A DNA stretch of 64,000 nucleotides from Cercis canadensis (lineage: Eukaryota > Streptophyta > Magnoliopsida > Fabales > Fabaceae), in the NCBI GenBank assembly GCA_003255065.1, contig QAOA01003657.1, positions 464,407-528,406 on the forward strand. Reading direction: 5' to 3'. Made by a program: the position numbers and the translations under genes. The notes below the pieces were generated by a model. It was not told the DNA's origin. It saw only the letters and a list, made by a program, of their open reading frames with translations, and did not search any database. Positions 21,434-32,404 of this stretch are shown one piece after another. Positions within the stretch are counted from its first letter, which is position 1. The number at the start of each line of letters is the position of its first letter.

Positions 21434-22533
21434 TCATAGTTCTAATCAAGGTTCGATTTTTTATTTTCGATTTTTTGAAAGTTTTTTGTTTTTTATGTTT
21501 CTTTGATGTTCTAGTTTGTTGTTCTTCATTGTTCATCTTGATTCCTTTTTGATTTTGCTTTCTTCTTGATTTTGCTTTGAATTACTTAGAAAAATTTTCT
21601 GGGCAACTTTTCTAGAAATTCCCATTGAGTCCCTAGTAATTGCCATTAGGGCCTTGTTTGGCATATTTCCATTTCATTTCTTTTGGATTATCTTGTTGAT
21701 TCCTCTTGCTTTGAGCAATTCTAAGTTGTTGTCCATCTAGCTAATGATTTGAGCTTGAATGAAGCATGATTGAATCAATAGTATAAAAAAAAATTATGGG
21801 CAAGATTGATGAACATTCAAAGTGTTCTTGAGCAAATTTCCAGCAAAATTCTCACAAAAAAAAAATGTTGGATTTGATCAAAAGAGTGAGATTAATTGCT
21901 TCTTAAATTTATTTCTTGCTCATTGCATGGTCTTGATTGAGATTTCTTCAATTTTTACTCGGAATTGTGTTGAAAATGATTGGAACAAACCCAAAATGGG
22001 AACAAGGGCACCACAATGCCTAGGGTTGAACGCCGTAGTGCCCTAGTCTAGCGCCGCAACCCCTATCCAATTTTCTGTTTTTTTTTTTCAATTTTGTGCC
22101 TTGTTGATTGCTGACTTTCCAAACTTCTTTTTGAACTGAATTGCTTCTTGTTTATAATCTTATTCAGTGTTGATTGTCATTAATCTTGTTCCTAATTGCT
22201 AAATTTTGTTTTCCTTGATTCTTCATTTTTGCTTGTTGTGCTAAACCCATTTCTTTAAATTCCTTTATGCTTGAGCCATGCTTGTTCTTTTTATGTGTGA
22301 GTGATTTGTTGTGGATGTTTGTCACATTGACCTAAGCTCTTGATTTGTTCATTAGTCCCACAAAGAACTAAGGAAGGAAAGTAAGAGTGGAAAAAGGCAA
22401 GAGTGTGAGAGTGCATTAGAGGGTAAAAGTCAACTAGTGTGCCTAAACATGAGAGTGAGTGACATTCTTGAGTGCAAACACATGAGGAATTGGTGAGGTT
22501 TCTTGCTAACACTTTTTGCAAGTTTAAGACACA
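21434..22533 (+). other. Leader of O
   Basis: No ORF is supported. The leader is T-rich. At about 21995-22062 it contains a cluster of GC-rich words (GGGCACCACAATGCC, CGCCGTAGTGCCC, GCGCCGCAACCCC) that recurs near the 3' LTR of the same element at 59345-59412. Confidence 0.5.
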
Positions 22534-23100
22534 ATGGATAGAGAGAGTGAGGTTGGAAGTCAAGCTTTTGCACTTTGTGCCATGCAGCAACAATTCAAGA
22601 GGCTCAATATGAGGTTTGATGAGTTGCATGACTGCATGGGGAGGTATGAGAAAGATTTACATGGAGGACAGCCACCGCTAGCTCTCAAAGCAAGGATGAG
22701 GAATAGAAGGGTTGTTGAAAATGAAGAATAGGGAAGTGGTTCTAGTGATTCCCAAGTCCAAAGGAATTATGATAGGCACAATAGAGGAGGAAGATGAAGG
22801 CCGGGATGTGAGTGAACAAAGCAATGCCGGAGACCCATATAGGTTTGATAGACGTGAGCAAAGGGAAAGAAGGGCAATACAACCTCAAGTAGACCAAGAT
22901 CTAAGTGGGATCAAAATGAGGATTCCAACTTTTCAAGGAAGAAATGATCCAAAAGCCTACATGGATTTGGAGAAAAAGGTGGAGCACGTATTTGATTGCC
23001 ATCACTATTCCGAAAAGAAGAAAGTGAAGCTTACAACTGTTGAGCTTACAGATTACGCCATCATTTGGTGAGACCAACTTGTACTAAATAAAAGGAGAAA
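22534..23100 (+). pseudogene. Gag of O, N-terminal part
   Basis: It starts at ATG 22534 (MDRESEVGSQAF). After a shift near 22725 the frame carries the Gypsy gag core: KMRIPTFQGRNDPKAYMDLE and VEHVFDCHHYSEKKKVKL, then LTDYAIIW (23045-23068). N1 interrupts the domain at 23100. The continuation is at 53215 with the phrase ERPIAPREDMKAIMRKRF. A TGA at 23069-23071 replaces a Trp codon. Confidence 0.85.
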
Positions 23101-24484
23101 TGATGTGATTTTTACCGACAAGTATACCGGGTCACACAAGTAGTAAAAAGATGGATTGAGTATCGTCCACAGGGATCAACGCTACCAACTACCAATTTCG
23201 CCAATAATGATTTTGTTTGGAAAGATCAATAATTTGGATTGAAGAAAGCTCTAAAAATGTGAATGCAAACGATTGATTAATTAAAGCTGAATAGTAAAGC
23301 AAAAGCAACTTAATAGCAATTAAACTAAGAGATTAACGATAAACAAAAGAAGGCTAGGGGTTGATTTCGCTCGATTTTGATTTCGGTTATTTCATAAACA
23401 AAATAACCTTTGAATCACTGAAGAATAAATTATTCTAGATATAAATCCTTTGTTATTGGCCAATTTCCCTAATTTGATTGATCTCAATCCCTTGGAGAAA
23501 CAATCCTCCATGTCCCAATTAATTGCCCAATTCATTGATTCAATTAACTTGTCTAGGTGATTAAGCCTTAAGGAAATTAATTCAAGACCACATAAATTAA
23601 GTTATCTATTCCTAGATTAACCTGATTTATTGTAGAGATTACAAAAGCATACTCATATCTTAGTATCCCTAGCATCAATATAGCCAATAAATCATTCAAA
23701 TGGCAGCCAAACATTCAAATGCATTAAGAACGGTAAAATCTACTCTAACAAATAGATTTGCATTAAAATAAAATTATTTAGCAGTAAAGCTTCATAAAAA
23801 ACCGAGCTACATCAATCCCCTAACTAAAAGGGTTTAGGTACTCATAGTCAAATCAGAGAAAAATAGAGAAATAGACTTCATCATGAGAGAAAAGAATAAA
23901 AACTAGAAGAAATCTGAGTCCCAATCGTCACCAATCGTGCTCCTGCTATTTCCTCTTGCTCCCCGACAGTTCTTCCTTTTTTCCTTCTCTATATCATTCC
24001 CCCTATTCTAAACATTAGGTTAGAACTTAAAAGACTCAGTAAAACAACACAGCAAAGTGTGCGCTAGCGCTGAGCGTTGGCTTAATGAAAATGTGTGTTG
24101 CATTCTGGAGGCCTAGCGCTGGGCTCTGATGAACCAGCACTAAGCACTAGGCTACTGGGAGAAATTGCTGCCTCTAGACCTTTGGCACTTAGTGCTACGT
24201 AACCAGCGCTGGGCACTAGCACCTCAGTGCCTTTCACCAACTTGATTCTTCACATTGAGCCTCCAACTTCAATCTTCTAATGCTCTAACCTGTAAAAACA
24301 ATCAAAGGGGAATATGAATGAAATAAAACATGCTAGAAAATTAAATACAACTTAAAGATTGACAACTAACTAAGTCTACTAAATAACAAGATAAAAATGA
24401 CACACATTTATGCAAAACTAACTTAAGAACTAGCTAACTTAAGCATAATTGGAGCTGTAATAATTCTGTTTTATAGAATTATCA
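23101..24484 (-). repeat. 3' LTR of N1 (1384 bp)
   Basis: Plus-strand left end TGATGTGATTTTTACC and right end ..TATAGAATTATCA. It matches 51806-53209 along its length with visible scattered substitutions. It holds a cluster of GCGCT-type words at 24058-24232. Confidence 0.9.
24058..24232. promoter_or_regulatory. AGCGCT/GCGCTGG word array in U3 of the N1 3' LTR
   Basis: Words such as GCGCTAGCGCTGAGCG, CTAGCGCTGGGC and CCAGCGCTGGGC recur, with decayed versions (AGCACTAAGCACTAGG). The counterpart in the other LTR is 52755-52950. Its offset from the LTR start (about 250-430 bases on the minus strand) corresponds to that of the ACACGG array in the related LTR S3. Confidence 0.55.
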
Positions 24485-24503
24485 CACCCCCAAACTTAGG
24501 ATT
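24485..24503 (-). other. Polypurine tract of N1
   Basis: On the minus strand the sequence CCTAAGTTTGGGGGTG directly precedes the 3' LTR. This G-rich run is the usual plus-strand primer in Athila-like elements. Confidence 0.8.
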
Positions 24504-25936
24504 TTGTTAGTCCTTGAGCAAAAGTGAACTCAAAAACACTAACTAGAAAAAGATAAGCAAAATAAAAACAAAAGCACAACATGACTTCCAAAAACCTCAA
24601 GTTTAAACTCAAATTAGCTCAAAATGACGATTTGCAATTCATAATTCGGAACTGCTCTCGCAAGGGAACTCAAAAATTACTCAATTCAAGCATATGAGTG
24701 TGTGAATTGTGAATGTTGCATGCCCACCAAGGTTTAAACAATAATGAATCCAAGAAAGCCCATGAACTTCTAAAGCGATTATTATCCCCTTCTCACAGAA
24801 GTACAATATCCCAAATCAAGGATTACTAGGACTTTTCTGGTTTACAGGGTAAGGTCTGAATGCAATCTAAGAATGAATAATGATGAGGTCATGTACCCCT
24901 AAATTCCTGGATTATTCTAAAGATTTAGCAACAAACTTCCACTTTAGCCTTCTTTATCGTATTTTTTCTTCTTCTTTCTTTTTTTCTTTTTTTTTTCAAC
25001 AAAATACCAGCATTTCTTGACCAAGCTAATGAAGTTAGGAGATAAGTGTATGACCGTGCGCCTTATCCACACATCACCCACTCACTCCTCCTCACTAACA
25101 TTAATAAATATAGTGATGTTGGAGTGGAATCTGTGACCGTGCGCCTTATCCACACATCACAAACTCACCCCACCTCACTCACTGTTATTCTGAATTGACA
25201 TAGTTAAGCTCTAAAGATGTGACCGTGTGCCTAACCACACATCACATCCTTAGGCCACTATGCTACACAATTTATTTTCTTGCAATTCTTAAGCTAGTAG
25301 AGATACTAAATACCATAGATAACCCAGGACTCAAGGGTGCAAAGAAACAACAGATTATAGATCAAACAAGAATTTCTACACCACAATATCAAGGTCAAAG
25401 GGGTAGCAAAGAGGTTCACACTTACACACAAATTTAGAGATTAGGAAGCAAAGAATGAAGGCCTAGATCCTTCCATGAACAAGAAAACAGAACAACTGCT
25501 TAGAGGAGACAAATCACAAGAGAATTCACTACTAACTCAAAATAAATAACGCAAATTCTTGTTGGCAAGCAATAACACTTAGTGAAAATTTAAGAAAACA
25601 AGCAATCATTGTCTCATTTTGATTCCCAAGAGATTGCAGCCAGAAATTCAGAATGTAAATCATTATGATGAGCTACAATGCAACCCACTAACATTCATCA
25701 TTGACGTTTGGAAGTCACTAACAGAAAACAAGAACACGAACAAGCATGCAAAACAAACAACTAAAAATAAAACTAGTCTACCAAATTACCAACAAAGAAA
25801 AATCTAAACCACCCAAACTTAGAAGAAACAATGTTCTCATTATTGGAGACTAAAAAGCAAAAAATGAAAATAAACAGAATAGAAAGCAGAAATGAAAAGG
25901 AAAACAAGAAAACTCCCTCAGAAGGTGGAAGGGTGG
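24504..25936 (-). other. 3' untranslated region of N1
   Basis: No ORF is supported between the end of the env-like ORF and the polypurine tract. It contains a T tract (24960-25000 on plus) and a threefold repeat listed separately. Confidence 0.55.
25051..25245. repeat. Three copies of a 27 bp motif, spaced 83-86 bp
   Basis: TGACCGTGCGCCTTATCC followed by ACACATCAC stands at 25051-25077 and 25134-25160. A third copy at 25220-25245 reads TGACCGTGTGCCTAACC then ACACATCAC. The second copy can fold with GTGATGT (25113-25119) pairing ACATCAC (25154-25160). The third can pair GATGTG with CACATC across itself. Confidence 0.7.
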
Positions 25937-26213
25937 CTACTCCTTGTCATCTTCAGCCGTCGATTATGGTGCCATCTGCCATGGTTCATCAGGAGGGTGG
26001 TGTGGCATGAGATCCAGGGGAAAAGCTAGAAAGGGAGGGGCATAGGCATTAGGATCATGTCGCATAGCGCAAAATATGCCTCAAGAAACAGCATCGCTAA
26101 AGTGTTTGGCTCGAACACAGTATTGAACTTGTCGGTTGCTCTGGAGCTCCATGTGATCCATCCGTTGCTCCAAATTTTACAAGTGAGCTCTCGTGTCTTG
26201 CTGGGATTGCTAC
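25937..26213 (-). pseudogene. Env-like ORF of N1, C-terminal part
   Basis: Continues the frame broken by N3. It carries the helical stretch NLEQRMDHMELQSNRQ and a proline-rich tail (NAYAPPFLAFPLDLMPHHPP), typical of the end of Athila env-like proteins, with stops inside. It ends at TAG (25937-25939 on plus as CTA). Confidence 0.65.
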
Positions 26214-26218
26214 AGCTG

Positions 26219-27648
26219 TGATGAACATACTTTTTATACAGTAGTTAACCCTCATATTTAGTCTTTTAAACCTCTTTTGGGCTGAATTGAGTGGGCTTGG
26301 GCCACATTTCATGACTTTGGATCTAATTGTGCCTAATTGTATTTTTCAGCAATACTGGCATTTTATGTTGTCTCTGTGTTTCGTGCATAACTTCAGTTCT
26401 GGACATCTAATAATTTTGAATCTTACCTTGTAAGAAAGCTAAGAGAAAGATATACAACTTTGGTTCAGAGCCCCAAGTCTAATTTAGACGTCTAGAATGT
26501 CATATGCAGCCTGGAAACCAGAGAAGAGATGCTGTCGCAGGATCCTGACTCGAATGCAGTGTTTGGACCATAACTTGAGCTATAGGTGTCGTATGAACTT
26601 GAAACTGTCCCATTGGAAATATAAGACGTAAAGCTTCAATTTTTATGAATACTAGTTTACCAAATTGTATAGTTTAGATGGTCTTATTTCCTGTCGAATT
26701 TGGCTGATGGTTCCAGAGACCTGTTGGCCCTTAAATGGGCCTAATTTCTTCATTACAAGTCCAATTGAGCCCAAACCAAAGCCCAATGAAAGCTAAGGCC
26801 CATGGGAATAAGTGTACCTTAAGGGCAGTTTGGGTGTGCATGTATTTTTGGAGGTTTATATGCTCAGAAAGAGGTAGCCGAAATTGAGGAGGATATTTTA
26901 GAAGATATTTTGTAGATAACTTGTTCTTGTTTTCTTAGTCCCTAAGTTTCCTCTCTAGATATTTTGTAAACTCTGTTTCTCTTGTTCATGGAGGGCTGAA
27001 TACTCAAATCAATCCAGGTTTTGGCTATTCTGATTATTAATTCTGAGATTATGCTTTAATTGTTATTCATTTAGTGGTTAATCTACGTCTTTCTTTCCTC
27101 TGAAATATTTTGTTTGAATTGCTTAAATTCGGATTTGGATTTTCATGTGTTGATTGCTTAATTGCATGTGATAAAAGAGGAAATTAAAGGTTAATCAATG
27201 TTTCTAAGCTTTTGGATGGATTGTTTACCCTTGACTGGATTCTGGACTTAGGTAAAACTGGATTTGAATGAGTGCTTAATTCATTTAGTCTTAGTTGATC
27301 CAAATTCTAGTTGCTTAACTAGTGGATATCCATAGAGCACTGAGAGGCTTCTTGATGTGTTTTAAGCCCAAGAACTAGGTTAATAATTGAATGAATTCTC
27401 TGAAATCAATGATGGATTAAAATCAGAATCAATTAGACTTGGATTGGTTGTTTTCCTTAAGGTTTACCACTTTTAATTAATTTCTGTTAATCACTTCAAT
27501 AAAACAAACCCCTGTTTATATGTTCCTAAATCTGATTCACTAATTAGAGTAATCCTTTGGTTCGATTTGGTGTTGCCTTATGCTACAAGTAGCTTTAGTA
27601 AATCGACTTTAAACTTTCACTAATTTGGAGAGCCTCGGCAGCTCATCA
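26219..27648 (+). repeat. 5' LTR of N3 (1430 bp)
   Basis: Starts TGATGAACATACTTTTTATA and ends ..CGGCAGCTCATCA. It aligns with 30973-32404, with substitutions every few tens of bases in the part I compared by eye. Confidence 0.9.
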
Positions 27649-27653
27649 AATTT

Positions 27654-27673
27654 TGGTGTCATTGCTGGGGATT
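27654..27673 (+). other. Primer-binding site of N3, tRNA-Asp type (mutated)
   Basis: TGGTGTCATTGCTGGGGATT lies five bases after the LTR. The N2 version TGGCGCCGTTGCCGGGGATT is the exact complement expected for a plant tRNA-Asp 3' end. The N3 changes are all C to T or G to A, as from methylated-cytosine decay. Confidence 0.8.
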
Positions 27674-28184
27674 ATTCTAGTTTTGATCAATCTTATTAGG
27701 AGTGTATTTGACTGCTAACCCTTCATAAACCCCCATTTGTTGTTATGTTTTGGTAGTTTTTGGTGAAAACGGATGATTTTAGGCAAATTTTTCAGAAAAT
27801 TTAGTACGGATTTTTTTTCGCCCAAAATGACCTGAAAATTTGTCAGTTGAAGGAAAACGGCCTAACAAGCATAACTCACTGCTTGCAGTGAGCCCCAAGC
27901 CTATTTTGGCCAAATTCCATCGTTTAGACCACTTTTTCAATTTTTTTAGATTTTTTATTTGATTTTTGACTTCCATTTTCATCTAGTTTTCAAGTTGTTG
28001 TGGTCTCATAATTTTTAAAAATGTGTAGATACCTTAATTAGGATTATTTTGTTGTGTTTTTGCCCTTATTTTGTGCATTTTGTGTGTTTATCTTTTAGTT
28101 CAATTATGTCACTTTTTGCTACTTTTTGTGTGATTTTGTGTTTTGTTCTTCTGTCACTTTTTGTTCATGGTGCATACTAGGTTC
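27674..28184 (+). other. Leader of N3
   Basis: No gene. It corresponds to the N2 leader (48137-48795). The first bases of gag (CATGGTGCATACTAGG, near 28168) are followed directly by sequence from far inside gag, marking the first deletion. Confidence 0.55.
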
Positions 28185-28760
28185 CCCTACTACTAAAAGA
28201 GTCAAAGAGGTTGTTGCATCACTTTCTGACCAACAGATGATAGACCATAGACTTGATGAATTGACATCTTTAGTGAGACAATTGGCAGTGGGACAACAAG
28301 CACCTGAACCAGCCATGCAACCAATCCAATTTTGTGGCATATGTGCTTGCACCTCTCATCCCACCAATGCATGTCATACACTTCAAGATGATATTTATGG
28401 ATTTCAAGATCCCTTTGTAGCTGCAACCGGTGTCTTTTCTGGAAAATCATCATACCAACCTCAGCAGCAACAGCCTACATATGATCCATACTTCAATACC
28501 TATAACCCTGGTTGGAGAGACCATCTCAGTCTGATATATGGCAATGCAGCCCTACCACAGCAGTATAGGCAATCATTCCAACAGCCTATGCAACAACAGA
28601 GTCCATCAGGCACAAAACCTAAACCTTCACTTGAGGACTTGCTGAAACAGATGATCACTCATAACATTCAGTTCCAGTAGATGACAAAGGCCACCATGCA
28701 AAATTTAGAGATCCAGATTAGACAATTGGCATCCTCAGTGAATCAACTGCAGTCCTAGAG
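28185..28760 (+). pseudogene. Gag C-terminal fragment in N3
   Basis: Contains HRLDELTSLVRQLAVGQQ, a zinc knuckle CGICACTSHPTNACHTL (all four ligands present, unlike the N2 copy where His is Tyr), a Gln/Pro/Tyr-rich stretch (YDPYFNTYNPGWRDH) and PKPSLEDLLKQM. A stop at 28678-28680 is followed by more gag (NLEIQIRQLASSVNQLQS). It is homologous to N2 47060-46300. About the first 350 codons of gag are missing. Confidence 0.8.
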
Positions 28761-28779
28761 TGCTATTATGTTAAGGTCT

Positions 28780-29478
28780 GAAAAATCTATGCCAGAATAA
28801 ACTGAATCTCAACCTGTAAGCAAGCTCACAAGCGAGCCACAGCCAGCAGAGAAAGCAGTATCTGGTTTTGTTTTCCATACTAATGTGATTGATGCTCTAA
28901 TTTGGGATGTCTATGAGGAATTATGTGCTGATTTCCTTGATTTTGTGGGTTTAGAGGATTCTGTTCAGTGCCACTCATGTGCTGATTGTGATGGTGATAT
29001 GTCATGTGCTGTGTGTGCTGAGACCTCTGCATTCTTGAGAGATGGAGATTCTGGTGAATCTGGTTCTACAGATTTTGAAGAAAACTCTCAAGGGTCAATG
29101 CAAGGCGAACTTGACACAGCTTTTATAGTTAACTCTACACGCTTTCCTACTTTGATATCACCTTATGTTGATTGTGCACTTGATATCGGTAAGAAGAATG
29201 TGGGTGTTGCATGGGCTAAACAACACCATCATATGCCAAATTTCTTTTTGTTTAGAAATTTTCTTTTATTTCCTTATATATTCTTATGCTTTCATTTTAT
29301 TCATAAGATTTTCAGTTTTGTTTTGTCTTTTAAGGGCTTTGTGAGAATGGTCTTTGACCCGGGTATCTTACTTTGCTTGTTGCAAACATCATGGAGGAGG
29401 TCCACTTGCAAGATGCCATCTACCTCTCCTGATAAGGATCTTTCTTCTCTCTCTTTTATTTTACTTGTCCTTATGTGA
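28780..29478 (+). pseudogene. Protease-RT linker and terminal scrap in N3
   Basis: A 197-codon open frame (28885-29478) has a Cys-rich motif CHSCADCDGDMSCAVCAE (28969-29022) and an acidic tail, matching the N2 linker at 45430-45377. From about 29385 it matches the region at the end of N2 pol (SWRRSTCKMPSTSPDKD, compare 42440-42360). Protease, reverse transcriptase, RNase H and integrase are absent between these two parts. The open frame is longer than expected for neutral decay, but no function can be claimed. Confidence 0.6.
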
Positions 29479-30954
29479 TTGATGTTAATTGAGAACTGTT
29501 GCTACTTTTTGAAGCTTTTACATTGAGGGCAATGCAAAATTTAAGTGTGAGGGAGGTTTACATTCTGTTTTTCTGTTTTTATGTCTGCTTTTAATTCTGT
29601 TTTTAGTTTTCTGTTTTGATTTTCTGTTTCCTTTACTATTTTCTGCTTTTAGTTATGTTTGTTGTTTCTGTTTAGTATATTGTTTTGTTGTTTTCTGTTT
29701 AATTGTCAAATATTTTTTGTTTTGTCAATTTTTTTTTCTATTTTAATTGTCTTCCAATGATGTTTTAGGGTTTGTGAAATTTGTGAAATTATAAGTTGAA
29801 GAAATTTCAATTTAAGGTTCATAACATGATTGAATAATTGTCTTCTTTCTTGAATTTCACATGCTTAGTTTTAGATGTTGGATTGGTGATTAAGTTTGAT
29901 AGATACATGCTTTGTGAGATTTTGAGCCTTTTGATGGATGGATTTAGCATTTGTGCCATTATTTTCTTTATAGTATGATTTTCACTCATGGATTTTGATT
30001 ACTCTAGAACCTGCTTTGATTCTTTTTAAAGCTGCATTTTTACTTGCATATATGAACATGATTGAGGCATTCTTTCTTGATTTAGCTACTTTGCCAAATA
30101 GCCAACCTTGTATTATTTTCCTTTGATTACCCCCCTTGAGCCTATTTGCCTATCTTTGGTCTTAGCTCATTATGTGCCTATGTGAAAAATCATGTTGTTA
30201 CCTTACCTTAGGGAATAGGAGAGCATTAGTTCATTATCTTGAAGGAACTCTTATGCTTGTGAGTAATTAATAATACAAATGTAAAGGTAGTGAAAATTAT
30301 TGTGCAATGTGCAAAGTGNAAAAAAAAAAAAAAAAAAAGAGCCAATTGGTTCATTAAAAAGAAAAAAAAAATCAGAATTGTGAAAAAGTAAAGGAAAAGG
30401 AAAAGAAGGAATATGTGAAAAGAAAAGAGAGTATGATTTACATGTTTGGAAATTGGAAAAAGTTACATGCTTGTTAATTGAATTCCTCCCTAATGCTCTT
30501 TTATTCTCTTAGGGTACTTAGCTTGTCATATCCATATTATTCCTACCCTTTACTTTGGCCCTATTACAACCTTGAATAAAGTCCTATTGATTTATGTATG
30601 CATTTGTTTGAGTAGTGGAAAAGTAAAAGATAAGCAAGCCTATGGTAGTGCATTTCTTCATGAGTTTTATTGAGTGAAATACTTACTTTCTAAACACTTG
30701 AGAAATTAAGAGTATATCTTGTGAGAATCTATCATTCTTAACTCATGTTTTTCAATTGAAGTTACCTTAATTGTTGATTTTGGATGTGAAGAAATTTTAT
30801 TTCATGAATGCTGTGACTTCCTTGAATTTTTGAGTGCTCTTCTTGTTTTTGAACTTAGGCAACTCTTGAATATCATTGGAAATTTTTGAGTTTGTTTGTT
30901 TGTTTTTCCTCGTTTCTTAGTTTTAGAATTCTAGTTTGCTCGAGACGTGCAAAA
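29479..30954 (+). other. 3' untranslated region of N3, with an assembly N
   Basis: No gene. It aligns in order with N2 40859-42300 reversed (GGCAATGCAAAATTTAAGTG.., TTCATTATCTTGAAGGAACTC, GAGCCAATTG with A tracts). An N at 30319 starts an A run of about 19 bases. Confidence 0.6.
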
Positions 30955-30972
30955 GCTAAGTGTGAGAAAATT
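30955..30972 (+). other. Polypurine tract of N3 (decayed)
   Basis: GCTAAGTGTGAGAAAATT directly precedes the 3' LTR. The N2 counterpart is GCTAAGTGTGGGGGAATT, so several G are now A. Confidence 0.7.
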
Positions 30973-32404
30973 TGATGAACATACTTTTTATACAGTAGTT
31001 AACCCTCATATTTAGTCTTGTCAATCTCTTTTAGGCTGAATTGAGTGGGCCTGGGTCACATTTCATGACTTTGGATCCAATTGTGCCTAATTGTATTTTT
31101 CAGCAATACTGGGCATTTTATGCTGTCTCTATGTTTCATGCATAACTTGAGTTCTGAACATCTAATAATTTTGAATCTTACCTTGTAAGAAAACTAAGAG
31201 AAAGCTCTACAACTTTGATTCAGAGCCTCAAGTCTACTTTGAATGTCTAGCTGGTCATATGTAGCCTGGAAGCCAGAGAAGAGATGCTGTCGCAGGATCT
31301 TGACCCGCATTCAGTGTTTAGACCATAACTTTACATGTAGATGTCGTATGGACTTGAAACTAGTCCCATTGGAAAGCTAAGATGCAGAGCTTCAATTTTT
31401 ATGAACCAGTTTACCAAATTGTATAGTTTAGATAGTCTTATTGCCTGTCTAAGTTGGCTGATGGTTCCAGAGACCTGTTGGCACTTAAATGGGCCTAACT
31501 TCTTCATTACAAGTCCAATTGAGCCCAAACTAAAGCCCAATGAAAGCTAAGGCCTATGCAAATAAGTGTGCCCTAAGGGCAGTTTGGGTGTGCATGTATT
31601 TTTGGAGGTTTATATGCTCAGAAAGAGGCAGCCGAAATTAAAGAGGATATTTTAGAAGATATTTTGTAGATAATTTGTTCTTGTTTTCTTAGTCCCTAAG
31701 TTTCCTCTCTAGATATTTTGTAAACTTTGTTTCTCTTGTTCATGGAGAGCTGAATACTTAAATTAATCCAAGTTTTGGCTTTTCTGATTATTAATTCTAA
31801 GATTATGTTTTGATTGTTATTCATTTAGTGGTTAATCTACTTCTTTCTTTTATCTGAAATATTCTGTTTGAATTGCTTAAATTCGGATTTGGATTTTCAT
31901 GTGTTGATTGCTTAATTGCATGTGATAAAAGAGGAAATTAAAGGTTAATCAATGTTTCTAAGCTTTTGGACGGATTGTTTACCCTTGGCTGGATTTTGGA
32001 CTTAAGTAAAACTAGATTTGAATAAGTGCTTAATTCATTTAGTCTTAGTTGATCCGAATTCTGGTTGCTTAACTAGTGGATATCCATAGAGCACTGAGAG
32101 GCTTCTTAATGTGTTCTAAGGCCAAAAACTAGGTTAATAATTGCATGAATTCTCTGAAATCAATGATGAATTAAAATCAGAATCAATTAGACTTGGGTTG
32201 GTTGTTTTCCTTAAGGTTTACCACTTTTAATTAATTTCTGTTAATCACTTCAACAAAACAAACCCCTCTGTTTATATATTCCTAAATTTGATATATTAAT
32301 TAGAGTAGTTCTTTGGTTCGACTTGGTGTTGCCTTATGTTACAAGTAGCTTTGGTAAACCGACTTTAAACTTTCACTAATTTGGAGAGCTTCGGCAGCTC
32401 ATCA
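30973..32404 (+). repeat. 3' LTR of N3 (1432 bp)
   Basis: Starts TGATGAACATACTTTTTATA, ends ..TTCGGCAGCTCATCA, followed by AGCTG. Confidence 0.9.

Larger units (their letters stand above)
26219..32404 (+). mobile_element. N3, internally deleted Athila-like element in the N1 env-like ORF
   Basis: LTRs are 26219-27648 and 30973-32404. AGCTG flanks both ends (26214-26218 and 32405-32409). Orientation is plus, opposite to N1. The 3.3 kb interior keeps primer site, the C-terminal third of gag, the protease-RT linker, a short tail matching the end of N2 pol, 3' untranslated region and polypurine tract. It lacks gag N-terminus, protease, reverse transcriptase, RNase H and integrase, so it is non-autonomous. 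Its family is that of N2 and S1. Confidence 0.9.

Noticed and set aside
24960..25010. T tracts as possible SINE or LINE tail
   Set aside because: They lie inside the N1 3' untranslated region and lack a target duplication or promoter boxes. Similar tracts are an inherited part of N2 and N3.
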